Shown: positions 42,199-52,510 of the stretch, piece after piece
Numbering within the stretch: position 1 is the first letter of the stretch
Layout of the letters: each line of letters begins with the position of its first letter
From: Anthoceros angustus
Taxonomy: Eukaryota > Streptophyta > Anthocerotopsida > Anthocerotales > Anthocerotaceae
Direction: 5' to 3'
NCBI GenBank assembly: GCA_010909165.1
Contig: VJWM01000025.1
Coordinates: forward strand, 2,542,001 to 2,606,000
DNA length: 64,000 bases
Notes under the pieces: model-generated
Told to the model about the DNA's origin: nothing
Databases searched by the model: none
Seen by the model: only the letters and a program-made list of their open reading frames with translations
Translations under genes and position numbers: made by a program

Positions 42199-43517
42199 AT
42201 GGAGGAGCCGGAGCAGGCCGGTGTGCCGCTGGAGGAGGAGGACCACCAGAATGGATTCTTCGCATGTTATTTGCTTTGTTCTGAGAATCCTCGCAGCAAG
42301 GGTCGCACCTACATCGGGTATGCTGGGAGCTGCGGGGAATGGTAATTCGCTTACCTTTTTGACCGTAATTCTGACAGCAGGTGTCTGTTGTGGAACAGAT
42401 TCACAGTAAATCCGCGCAGGCGTCTGAGGCAGCACAACGGTCAGGTCAAACAGGGAGCATGGCTGACAAAGAAGAACCGGCCCTGGAACATGATTCTTTG
42501 CGTGCACGGTTTCCACACACAGGTGGATGCATTACAGGTGAGTGTCTCGACTTGGACCATGTTGTAGTCGTGAGTGTCTGAGCACACTCTCGATGTTGAT
42601 CCACCGCTCTGTTCTGTTGTGTTCTGGTGCACAGTTTGAATGGGCATGGCAGCATCCCCTCAAGTCTCTGGCGGTGAGGGAGGCCGCTGCCAAGATACAG
42701 ATGCGGGGAATCCGTGGCAAGGTCCTTCTGCTTTTCACCATGCTCACATGTCGGAAATGGCAGAGGTAGGCAATGTTGCAGGCTTTCTTCTCGTTTTGGT
42801 GCTTGCATAAGTCCGTGTTTAAGGCTGAGCAAGCTTCCTGTGCCTTGGCACAAGTGCAGCATGCACCTGAACGTGCAGTTCTTCTCCACCAAGTACGCGC
42901 ATCTCCGAAACGGCTGCCCTCCTCTCGCACGCCAGATGCGAGTTTCTGTTGCCCCCATGGATGATCTCCCCTGTTACGGCAGTGCAGCACCGGAGTCAGA
43001 TGAAATGGAGGTCTCAGCAGAGGAGGAGGAGGAGGAGGAGGAGGATGCAGCCAAGGAGCAAAGCCCTGCTCCGGAGTCACCACCGACACCGACAGTCCAG
43101 GCAGCAGAGCCCTTGGGCATGTCCTCCCCGGAAATGATGCCATCGGAGCAATCATCTTTGGTGCCCTGCGGTACCCGGACTCTTCAATGCAGCAGCCCTT
43201 GGTTGAGGAGACATTGCTCTGCTCCAGATTCACCAGCAGCAGACCCCGAAACCTTACCCTGCCAGAAGCTGCCTCTGCAGGAATCAAACTGGATGGCTCC
43301 CACCGACAGGATCCATTGCAACAACTCATGGCAACCCAGGCAACGAAGGAAAGTGCGCAAGGAGCCAGCATTTTTCTGCCCTCCGAGTAGTTCTGAGGTG
43401 ATTGTCATTGATGCTTCCCCTTTGCCAGCCCGCAGTGACAGGGAGGTGATCTACATCGAGGCCTCTCCCCTTCCCGTGTGTAGGGAAGTAATAGTCATCG
43501 AGGACTCACCTTTGTAG
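42199..43517 (+). CDS. SLX1: SLX1-like structure-specific endonuclease (GIY-YIG), 4 exons
   Basis: Exons: 42199-42317, 42399-42537, 42635-42765, 42830-43517; 358 residues, phases consistent. The GIY-YIG nuclease domain (about residues 19-105) shows [54 protein letters not shown] and the QFEWAWQHP segment with the catalytic Glu. SLX1 with its partner SLX4 cuts branched DNA such as Holliday junctions and 5' flaps in the nucleus. After [15 protein letters not shown] and DDLPCYG the protein becomes acidic (a run of eight Glu at about 43,021-43,045), and no C4HC3 RING-type Cys/His cluster is visible. The last 40 residues contain three near-identical motifs ([32 protein letters not shown]) that look like SUMO-interaction motifs. 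Divergent from SMU1. Confidence 0.9.
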
Positions 43518-44215
43518 CGTGCCTGGCGTGCTTTTATGTGAGCTCTGACAACAAACAGTGTGTTAGGAAGAGGGGAGTGGCATTCGTGTGGCCTCCTGCG
43601 GGGAGCATGAGTTCCTCTAGCTGGGCAGACGACAATTCTCAGCGGCTGGGGCCACAATTCGTCTGAGAGCAAGCCTGAACCTTCAGTAGTCCCCCAGCCA
43701 CTGCGCAACCGCACTAGATAGCTTCCAACAGTAGACTTAGACAAGCCTCTAACATTATTCAGCAGACATGTAGATATCGTGGTCCTCATGGTAGACCTCT
43801 GACAATGCCTCCGTCACCTGTCTTCATCATCCAACGACCGCCAAATGCAAAAACTTTTGTCTTGGCCCGAATGCATGATGAAAGACGTTTCGAGCATTCG
43901 GTGAGCGAAAACGTTCTACAACCTAGTAGTGCATAGCTGCGAAATACAGCGGGATTTAATCGCCAATTTTTGTACGTAAGTAGTATTAGCATCAGGAATT
44001 GCTCCCAAACTCAAGGCAACTTCAAAGAGCCATGACCTGTTCGGGCGCGCTGCTCGGATGGCGCTAGGCGGCGAGCAGTTGCAGGAGCAATACAAGTTGT
44101 CAATTCGGCCATGTCTAACTCCAGACAAATGCTGCCGTGCTCAACCGTGAGTTCGGATCTCAGAGAGTACATTTGCGACTCATGAGCGTCATACCACTAT
44201 TTTCACTCAGTTATT
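43518..44215. other. Intergenic
   Basis: 3' flank of SLX1 and unremarkable DNA; no gene seen. Confidence 0.4.
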
Positions 44216-45000
44216 TAAAATTTCTCCAAACCCATGCAAAAGTTCAGTGTCTTTAAACACACAAACTCGGAGCCTATGGTCAACTTTCTTACCCAAAGAG
44301 TTCAACACAAAAACTCGGAGCCCATGGTCAACTTTCTCAATTAAAAGTTCCTTTTAAAAGTTCCTTGAAGCCCATGGTCCATCTTTCTCACCCATGCATT
44401 TGAAAAGTCCTTGAAGCCCATAGTCAATCACAAAAACAAAGTTCCTTGAAGCCCATGGCAACCACAAAGGGGCATATAAAAGGTCCTTGAAACCCATGGG
44501 CAACCACAAAAACTCAAAGTTTAGTATCTTTAAACACAAAAACTCGAAGCCCTTGCTCAACTTTCTCAACCCATGGTCAACTTTGTCACCGAGTCATTTA
44601 AAAGTTCCTTGAAACCCATGGTCATTTTTCTCACCGAGACATTTAAAAGGTCCTTGAAGCCCATGGTCAACTTTTTCACCAAGTAATTTAAAAGTTCCTT
44701 GAAACCCATGATCAAATTTTTTACTTAGTCACTTGAAAGTTCAGCGTCTTTAAACACAAAAACTCAAAGCCCATGGTCAACTTTTTCACTAAGTTACTTA
44801 AAAGTTCAATGTCTTTAAACACAAAAAAATTGAAGCTCATGGTCAACTTTCTCGCAGAGTGATTTTGAAGCCCATAGTCAACTTTCTCGCAGAGTGATTT
44901 TGAATGCCCATAGTCAACTTTTTCATGAGTCACTTAATAGTTCAGAGTCTTCAAACACAAAAACTCGAGACTCGAAGCCCATGGTCAACTTTCACGAAAT
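44216..45000. repeat. Satellite-like tandem array
   Basis: Repeating motifs of 'gaagcccatggtcaactttc', 'tcaccnagtcatttaaaag', 'ttcctt' and 'gtctttaaacacaaaaactc', combined with a variable period of roughly 35-90 bp. About a dozen copies of 'cccatggtcaact' are visible. Open frames across it are repeat artefacts. Confidence 0.85.
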
Positions 45001-45034
45001 CATTCATGCATCATACATCAAACTGGAACCTAAA

Positions 45035-45190
45035 TTAGACTATCATAAAATTAAAACAAGGCCACATAAATAAATTATTAAACAGAAAAATCCTAAAATA
45101 AACTATCATAAAGTTATAACAAGACCACATAAATAAATTATTGCATGAAACAGGCTTAAAGATAAATTATCACAAATGTGTAACAAGACC
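45035..45190. repeat. Tandem repeat, about 70 bp x 2-3
   Basis: 'aactatcataaaattaaaac', 'aaggccacataaataaatta', then 'aactatcataaagttataac', 'aagaccacataaataaatta' and a third diverged unit (attatcacaaatgtgtaaca, agaccacat). AT-rich. Confidence 0.75.
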
Positions 45191-45670
45191 ACATGGTGGG
45201 GGCTAGTCCTCCTGGCATGGTGCCTTCTTTGTTTTCGGGGTGGATGGGTTTTTCCCATCTCTTTGTCATAATAAAGTCTTCTTTTCTCTAACAAGACCAC
45301 AGAAACAAAAACTATTATTGCACACAACAAGAGCAGGTTTGGTTGGGAGACTATGCACTTTGTGAAAGTATAACAAAGAGCTCTTAAGGGTTGTAGCAAG
45401 GCTTAAAAACGATGCTATGGTATAGTGTACCAAGCGCGGACACCGACGGACCTACATTTTTTCCCTTTTTCTTCCGTACGTGTAGAGAAGAAAAATAGCG
45501 AACACTGACAGACCAACATTTTTTGTCCTTTTTCTTCTCTACGGGTAGAGAAGAAAAAGAAAAAGAAATGGCACACCCGAAGATTGTGCAAGGCTGCAAG
45601 CCCAAAGGCCCAGCCGAGCTGGGCCTTTGGGGGCGTACTCATGATTAGGAAAGCGTAGAATGTACTAGGT
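45191..45670. other. Intergenic with a duplicated pyrimidine/purine segment
   Basis: Two related segments (cctacattttttccctttttcttccgtacgtgtagagaagaaaaa near 45,450 and aacattttttgtcctttttcttctctacgggtagagaagaaaaa near 45,510) form a short direct duplication. 'tagagaagaaaaa' with 'tttttcttctcta' can fold back. No gene. Confidence 0.5.
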
Positions 45671-45840
45671 GAGGGGCTTCTCAAATAAGGAGGTGCAGAT
45701 GAAGGCATCCAGGTTGAGGGAAAGTCGAGAGGGGCTTCTCAAATAAGGAGGTGCAGATGGAGGCATCCAGGTTGAGGGAAAGGCGAGAGGGGCTTCTCAA
45801 ATAAGGGGGTGCAGATGAAGGCATCCAGGTTGGGGGAGAA
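45671..45840 (+). repeat. 58-bp tandem repeat, three units
   Basis: Units start at 45671, 45729 and 45787 with gaggggcttctcaaataagg; units two and three differ from unit one at only a few positions. Confidence 0.93.
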
Positions 45841-46338
45841 CGTGAACTGAGAGCTGTCGACCAAGACCTAAGCATCCTCATGAGGCTCATACCTTATCTG
45901 GCTCATACAAGTTCTTGCTACAATCTTCGCTGGAAGGTTGGAGGATGGAGTTTGTTCAGTCGTAAGCCCGGACGAGGCTGGAAAGCTCTGAGCATGAGAG
46001 GAAAAGCGGCGATCAGGACAAAATAATTTGGTAGCGGGCAACCGCTCATCGACATGAAGTAGAATAGCCGTGTGAGTGAATGTGTTGGAATTGTTAGCGG
46101 AATGCAGTGAAGGCGGTATTGGGTTTTCTTCGAAAAGAAGCAAGGAGCAAGGAGGAGGGGGAGGGAAATTTGTGAAGACAGATGTATGTATGTAGGCTTG
46201 ACGGGGCTTTACAATTGAGCTTGGGCTTGGGCTTGGGCTTGGGCTTGCCTTGCCTTGCCTGTTGCCCGGCCTTGCCTTGCCTTGCCTCCATCTCAACTCT
46301 TGCTAAAACTCTTTTGGTGTGAGGATGTTGCGGACAGA
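45841..46338. other. Intergenic, 3' flank of the F-box gene, with microsatellites
   Basis: 46,218-46,245 is (GGGCTT)n with four to five units, followed by (TTGCC)n at about 46,246-46,287. No gene recognised; the minus-strand frame here is driven by the repeats (KPKPKPKP). Confidence 0.6.
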
Positions 46339-47565
46339 TCATGCATGAAGCACCTGCGAGCTGGATGGGTTGAAATCCGCAAAGAGCTTGGGGGCGTGGA
46401 TGACTTCCCAGTCCACCTCGAAGACGCTTCCTCGGCTGCTGCCGGCATGGGCTGCATCCAGCAGCGTGCGCTTGACATGACCCACCAGGACATGGAGGCT
46501 GAATGCAACCACGAAGAGCTTGCCGTTCATGGAGTTGACAGAAAAGGGGCGGCTCATGGGCGCAGGCAGAGGCGGACCCACAACGTTCTTCCAGGAATCG
46601 CTCTCCTCCTCATAAACCTTGAGCTTGAAATGCTCCTCGTGGTCCGTGATAATGTAGAGATGGCCGTCCAGGACGACGCTGAGGCCGGTCCAGCCTTCCC
46701 GCATTCCCATCGTCATCCCCTCCCACCGGTTGAGCTTGGGATCGTAGACCTGGCCCCGGGGCGGGGAGAGGAAGGGCCAGGACCAGCCCTCCGTGAGATG
46801 CAGCTTCCCCTTGAGCACCGCGGCATCGAAGCGCGCCATGTTGGCCCCCATGTTGGCCACGGGCCGCCACTCGTCCTCCACGGGGTCGTAGACCTCGGCC
46901 GAGCTCAGGCTGCAGTCGGTGCTGTTCCCGCCTGCCGCGTACACCCGCCCCTCGATCGTCCCGCTGGCAAAGAAGGATCTGGGAGTGGACATGGCGGAAA
47001 CGGAGCTCCACCGGTTCCGGCAGAGCTCGTATTTCAGCACGCTGTCCATGGGGCAATCCATGTCCGACCGCATTCCCCCGCACACCAGGAGCACGCCCTG
47101 CTCCGGGACCGAGGCGCACCCGAAGCCCGCCGGGCAAACCCTCTCCGTGCACGGCATGGTCGGGATCACATGCCAGGATTGCATGCGCGGGTCCAGGGCC
47201 TGCCATTGAATCCTCCCCGTGCTCTTGTGGAAGGCGAAGACGAGCAGCCACTGCTCCGCCAGGCCCTGCGCCCGCCGGGCCAGGAAGTACTCCGGCCGGG
47301 ACAGAGCCCAATTCCACGCCCGGCAGACTCCCCTGGCCGCTGCCCGGCATCCCAGCGGCACCCGCAGCAGGCAGCAGAGGGCCAGGTCGTCCGGCAGCCC
47401 TGGTATCAGCGGTTCCGAGGAGCACCCAACATCGGGAGGAGCATCACCAGCGGCAGGGTGTTGCTCCTCTGCTGCTATCATGGAGGCAGGCCTGTCTACC
47501 GCGGAAGGAGTGCTCAGGACAAGGCAGAGGAGGGAAAGAGAGGAGGAAGATGGGAACAGGGACAT
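46339..47565 (-). CDS. F-box/kelch-repeat protein (At1g30090-like)
   Basis: Single exon, 408 codons from ATG 47565. ATG 47481 (MIAAEEQHPAAGD, 380 residues) is the more likely start because the first 28 residues are low-complexity Ser/Leu and the homology begins after it. The F-box is at about residues 50-95 of the long form (LIPGLPDDLALCCLLRVPLG, AAARGVCRAWNWALSRPEYF). Kelch repeats follow (LLVCGGMRSDMDCP, SVLKYELCRNRWSSVSAMST, FASGTIEGRVYAAGGNST, AEVYDPVEDEWRPVANMGAN, LTEGWSWPFLSPPRGQVYDP, GMREGWTGLSVVLDGHLYII). In plants such proteins are substrate receptors of SCF E3 ubiquitin ligases: the F-box binds SKP1/ASK and the kelch propeller binds targets. The target is unknown. GC-rich coding sequence, no damage seen. 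Confidence 0.92.
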   Translation of the reverse strand: MSLFPSSSSLSLLCLVLSTPSAVDRPASMIAAEEQHPAAGDAPPDVGCSSEPLIPGLPDDLALCCLLRVPLGCRAAARGVCRAWNWALSRPEYFLARRAQGLAEQWLLVFAFHKSTGRIQWQALDPRMQSWHVIPTMPCTERVCPAGFGCASVPEQGVLLVCGGMRSDMDCPMDSVLKYELCRNRWSSVSAMSTPRSFFASGTIEGRVYAAGGNSTDCSLSSAEVYDPVEDEWRPVANMGANMARFDAAVLKGKLHLTEGWSWPFLSPPRGQVYDPKLNRWEGMTMGMREGWTGLSVVLDGHLYIITDHEEHFKLKVYEEESDSWKNVVGPPLPAPMSRPFSVNSMNGKLFVVAFSLHVLVGHVKRTLLDAAHAGSSRGSVFEVDWEVIHAPKLFADFNPSSSQVLHA

Positions 47566-50043
47566 CTACAGACTGCAGTCCCTGCACGGCGAGACAACCC
47601 ACATTCTCATTCTCCCTCTGTCTGCTGCTGGGTTCAGTTCAGAGACGGAAGAGGCGCACGCTGGGAGCATGCCAGAGGGGGAATCCGACCATGCCGCAAC
47701 AACCCAAGGGAATAGGGACTGAAGGGGAGGAACCCACAACATAGGAAGGAGACGCACAAAAAAAGAAGCAGAAGCAGAGAAGGAAAAGGGTGGCCAACGG
47801 ACTGGCACGGAGATTGTATGGGGCAACAGGAGAGGGGACCGAGCCTGCATATAGCTAGCCTTCCTTTCACTCTTTTCTTTCTCTCTCTGCCCTTGGCTTG
47901 CCTTCCCTTCCTTCTAGTAGTCCGCGCTTCTCTGCACTCCTGGTGAGCTTGCCTCTGGCTGCAGTGGGAGCAGGAGTGGGCCTCTCTCAAGCTTGGAGTC
48001 TGGAGTCCTCTGCACTCCGGAGCAAGAATGCGTGTCCGTCTTCTGTCTTCTGGATGTGTGTGAGAGAGAGAGCATGGCGAAACCGAAGATGGCGGGGTGG
48101 TGGGGAGCTGAGAGCTAGGGCAGTGGGGATCCGTTGTGCAGTTCCATCCAGCCTTCATCAGCCCAATTTGGGTGCTTTGTTTTTGTCGGCGCCCACCCTG
48201 TCGCCAAGATGTATCCATGTTATCTACCACATGTGTCCAGTTCGGGACCGCCATGGCCCTTGGGCCGTGCCCTGTTTCGAGCCACAAATCCTCCAACAGT
48301 CCCAACTGTTTAGGGCCCCACCCCAAGTTGCGTTGGCCTTGAGATGGCAGGCTCGTCCAGCCCAGACAAAGCAAGCACCCAAACACGTTCTTTCGATTCA
48401 CCGGGCCCCATAGCCCATGGGCCATGGCTGGCCACCTCCGCATCACCATCCAAGGGAAGTGGGCATGCTCCCCTGATGTCCATATGCGTGTTTATGCACA
48501 AACAATGCACAAATACAGACAGATGTATGTCGTTTTAGTTCCCTGACCAGCAACTGCATTGCAAGGTACCCGTGTGGGAGAGAGATGTACTCCACACTTT
48601 GACTTCTTCCATTACCTAGGCAGGGCAGCAACCAGAGCTACCGCGTCAGGGGAAGGAAGGGCAAAGCACAGCTTGTCGATGATGAGGGAGGGTGTCGTGG
48701 TACTGCTACCACGTACCTGCTGCTGCTGTGCTGCACAAAGAGTGCAACCCACAACACGCCGTGTCAATCATCGTCAAGCATAATCCAACAGCAGCAGCAA
48801 CAACACAGCACAGCACAGCAAACAGCACACCGAACAAAACAACACAAGCAGGCGGTTAATCCCAATCATGCCCAGAAGGAGGTACCGATTCCCGCTCCAA
48901 TTGGACACGTGAACTTCAATCTACCTCGGGATTGAGGAGGGTGACGAGTACATATCACATACATATAAGGTGGTGGCGTGGGACCCCTTCCGACTCATCC
49001 ACAGCACCAGCAACAATCCATAGATTCTACACCCCGAGGCAACAATTGCAACAATGGCAAGGAGGCCAAGCATGATCCCTCATTTATCCCACATTGCCCA
49101 AGTCCTGAGGATGGATCACGGAACCGCCCATAGACCACCACCCCACCACGTGCTACACCACACACAGTTCCATGGCAGCGGCATCCCATGTTAGTGTGGG
49201 TGGGCGGTATAGTACATCCATGCGTGGGGAGGGAGGGACAATAAAAGAAGTCGTATTGTACATAAGCAGAATTGTCAGCACCCGATCTGGTTAGGAGTCA
49301 CCAGCCGGCAGGTGGCGTTGGAATGTGAGCAGTCGCGGCAAGCGAGGCGAGGATCCGGATGGCGACGTCGACGGCCTGCAAGCCACCGGATGCCCCATGC
49401 CCGGGCCCCGGACCCCGAGTCCCAGGCAAATTCCAGTACAAACCCTACTCGGGAGTCGGGAATTCGCAGTATCTGTAGAATCAGAGCTGCGTGCCCGGAT
49501 GTCAGCCAAGGGAGGAGTCTAGTCTGCATCGAGCTGCTGACATGCAGCAAGGACTGCGCATGCATCGCCCACTTCCGCATTCATGCGCCCAAGGCAGCTG
49601 CACCTCCATGAATGCATGAATGCAGTGCAGGGTGCCCGTACCTGGGCCTGCAGGCCCTGCAAGCCGAGGTGCAGGTGCAGCGGCCGGCTTGCATCTCGCA
49701 TGCTTCAAATCCGCCAATTCAAGGCTAATCATTCTGCTGTCTGCGTCTCTTTTCTTTACTTCACACAGATCATGTACGAACACATGCATCAAAGTCAGCT
49801 TCCACAACAACATGGCCACTTTCGTTGCTCACACACACGATACGAGCAGCAGCAGCGGCAGGTTCCAGATTTCCAGATTTCCAGATTTCTTCTCACCAGT
49901 CAAGGACTTGCCACTTGCCTCTCCGACCGACATCTTGGATATGCTACAGTGGATGGGATAGATAATATGGGCCACCTGGTGGCAAGGAATGGGAAGGGAG
50001 AAACAAGTACAAGAGCGAGCCTTCAGTAGTTGTCACAACAACA
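47566..50043. other. Intergenic, 2.5 kb, upstream of the F-box gene
   Basis: 47,860-47,915 is pyrimidine-rich (ctttcactcttttctttctctctctgccc), likely 5' UTR or promoter of the F-box gene. 48,055-48,075 is a short (GA)n. 48,785-48,840 is CAG/CAA-rich (agcagcagcaacaacac). Frames are short and on both strands; no gene recognised. Confidence 0.45.
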
Positions 50044-52324
50044 TCAGGACCTGTCAAAGGTGACACCAGCCTTCTGTGCATCCAAGGAGATTCTCGCTGC
50101 ATCCAGCATGTTGCCTGAACCCTTGAATGCATTGTACAGCAGCTTGTAGGTGATGGGATCTGGCTTGCATTTCGACTCCTGCATCCTAGCGTACGTCTGC
50201 TCGGCCTGATGGAACACATCACCCCACTCAGACCCACGTACAGCGACACAGGGCAGTGCAGAGTATTGTGGATGTGACCAGAGACACTGGACAGACCCAA
50301 GGCACACAGAAGGAACAAGTGGGGGAGGCACTGGGTTCAGGATACGCACCGTGGTGCGTCGGCCAGCTTTGATGTACATGCCGATGAGAGTGTTGAAGGT
50401 GGAGGCAGTAGGCTTGTGACCTGCGGCTTCCATCAGCCTGCATATCCGTTCAGCCTCAACCGTGTTCTTCTGGTTGGCATAGGCATTCATGAGGGAGTTG
50501 TATATTGCTGCTTCTGGCTTGCAACCACTGTTCACCATTGCGCTGCATCCCACACACAAGGCCAGCAGCAGCAGAGTCAAGATAGTCTGACATCCATACA
50601 GTAGCAGGATCTCTGGGCGTTCTGCACATGAATCAAAGGGGATCAAATCGGAAGAGGGACCGAGCCCGAACCGGAATATCTTCTCTCCATTCGCAAGCTG
50701 TCCGGACTGACAATACCCGTTTATGACCACAGCATAGGCTATAGAATCGGGCTCTGTGCCTCCGTTTCTCATCTCCACTAAGATGTACTCGGAAATTTCT
50801 GTTTGTCCACAACGTGCATATGCTTCCATGAGTGACGTGTAAGTAATCGCTGTGGCTTCACAACCTGCAGGAGGGAAACGACATGAGTGAGATTAACCTG
50901 GCGAGTATTAACCAAAGCGAACACAAGCAGTTCTTATCACCAGAATTTGCAAGTCCAGGGCACCTACCAGTCTCCTGCATTTTCTCAAACACCTTGCGAG
51001 CTTTATCTGGTGCACCAGCTTTGCTGTAAGCATTGATTAACGCATTGAAAGTTACGATGGTTGGCTCCACTCCATCCTTTTCCATTTGTCCGAGAATGTC
51101 ATCATACTGTTCATGTCTCCCTGCTTTGACATAGGCATTCACCAGAATTGAGTAAGGGACGTCATCTGTTATCGCCCCAGCTTGTAAACCCTTCCTACAA
51201 TGGTTATTCACAGATCGGTCAGTTCCGCAAAAACCCATCTGTGAACTCTATGGACACAAACACCCTGACCAGCATAAGGGAAACACTCAAGCTCCCTACC
51301 TCAGAACGCTCTCTGCCCCCTCCCAAAGGCCTTGGCAGACATAGCCGTGCATCAGGGATGTATATGTGATGGTATCTGGTAGCAAGCCTTGCTTCAGCAT
51401 GAAGTCAAAGACAGCTTCGGCATCTTCCAACATGCCTTCTCTTCCAAAAAGAGTGATCGTTTCCGTGCACAATCTCACATCTGGCTTGCACCTGCACACT
51501 CTCAGCAATTTATCTCATAAGTCTACACCATCTGAGAAAATAGCCAAGCCACACTTATGTAGATCATACAGATGGGACATCAACTCCCTTGTCTCGAGCT
51601 TGGAACACTGTCAAATATTCTGATCCTCGTCGTTACCTGCTCATCATGAGCTGCCGCCACACCTCCTTCATCCTGTCGAAACGCTTCAACTTGCCATATC
51701 CACGAAGAAGGGCCGTGTAGGAGATCACATCAGGTTCATGCCCTCCTTTCTGCAACTCCTCAAAAATCCGCACTGCATCACCCATTCGGCCTTCACTGCC
51801 ATCACATCAAGCCCACCCAGCTTAACTCCACAAGCAGGCAATGCAACAACCATTACATCCTATTTCCAGACATGGCACCGTACCTGGCAAGTTTATGCAA
51901 TGCCATGTTGTACTCCTTCAAGTCCTTCAGGGCATTGGAAGGGGCCAATTCTGCTGACGGCTCATAAATTAGTCAATCTCACGGCTGCCCAAAGTCGCAC
52001 ACCCTAAACCCCATCACACAAGCACAGCACACCCTCACCAGTCTTGCTGCCAGATGCAGCCACCAAGTGGCCAGCAGGCTCCAACAGCGGCGACTGGGAT
52101 TTCTTCGAAGCCACCGAGCATGCCCTTCTACTGCTCTGCTGAATGCCATTGCGGCAGACGGCACTCACAGGCTCAGTAACCAAACCCCCTTGGGTTCCTG
52201 AGCAGGCTGCCAATGCCATACCCGACGCTGGGCTACAGGACGAAGTGAAGAATTCTATCTCAGTCCATTCTAGGTGCGCCACCAAAACCCCAGGTGGGGG
52301 GAGCTGTATATGCGGCTCGTTCAA
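50044..52324 (-). CDS. P-class pentatricopeptide-repeat protein (8 exons)
   Basis: Exons, minus strand: 52324-52039, 51950-51884, 51795-51637, 51491-51300, 51194-50968, 50864-50672, 50542-50350, 50205-50044; 492 residues, phases consistent, start codon uncertain (an inner Met near 52,225 is possible). About ten 35-residue PPR motifs follow a Ser/Ala-rich N-terminal region and NALKDLKEYNMALHKLAS. Examples are GHEPDVISYTALLRGYGKLK, GLLPDTITYTSLMHGYVCQG, GVEPTIVTFNALINAYSKAG, GTEPDSIAYAVVINGYCQSG and KCKPDPITYKLLYNAFKGSG. No E or DYW editing domain follows. P-class proteins bind organellar RNA for stability, splicing or translation; the Ser/Ala-rich N-terminus could be a targeting peptide. Many introns contrast with the intron-poor PPR genes of angiosperms. 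Head-to-head with RRP4. Confidence 0.92.
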
Positions 52325-52510
52325 ACCTTAGCACAGACGTATACTGTACCCACAATCTGCTCCGGAACAAGGTGGGCGTGGGTTCTTCACATGTCAAGCA
52401 AATCGGTGCCGGCAGGCGGAGGGGCAGTCTGGTCCTGAGCTAGCGCGAGTTTTTGTTTTTCCGCAAGGTTTTGCTTTTCTGCGAGCTTTGAGGATCAAGC
52501 GGGGGAAGAG
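52325..52510. promoter_or_regulatory. Shared 186-bp region of divergent PPR and RRP4 genes
   Basis: Both start codons flank this short segment, so the promoter and both 5' UTRs overlap here unless the PPR start is further inside. It contains 'ttttgtttttccgcaaggttttg' near 52,450-52,475. No clear TATA box is seen. Co-regulation is inferred. Confidence 0.55.

Noticed and set aside
42532-43371. 279-codon minus-strand frame across SLX1
   Set aside because: It overlaps SLX1 exons and introns on the opposite strand and contains a poly-P run from the Glu-rich tract; a shadow.
44216-45000. CRISPR-like array of 'cccatggtcaact' repeats
   Set aside because: Eukaryotic plant context, irregular spacing, no constant repeat with unique spacers and no cas genes; it is a degenerate satellite.
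46255-47715. 486-codon plus-strand frame opposite the F-box gene
   Set aside because: It is the antisense shadow of a clear kelch/F-box coding region; no motif of its own.
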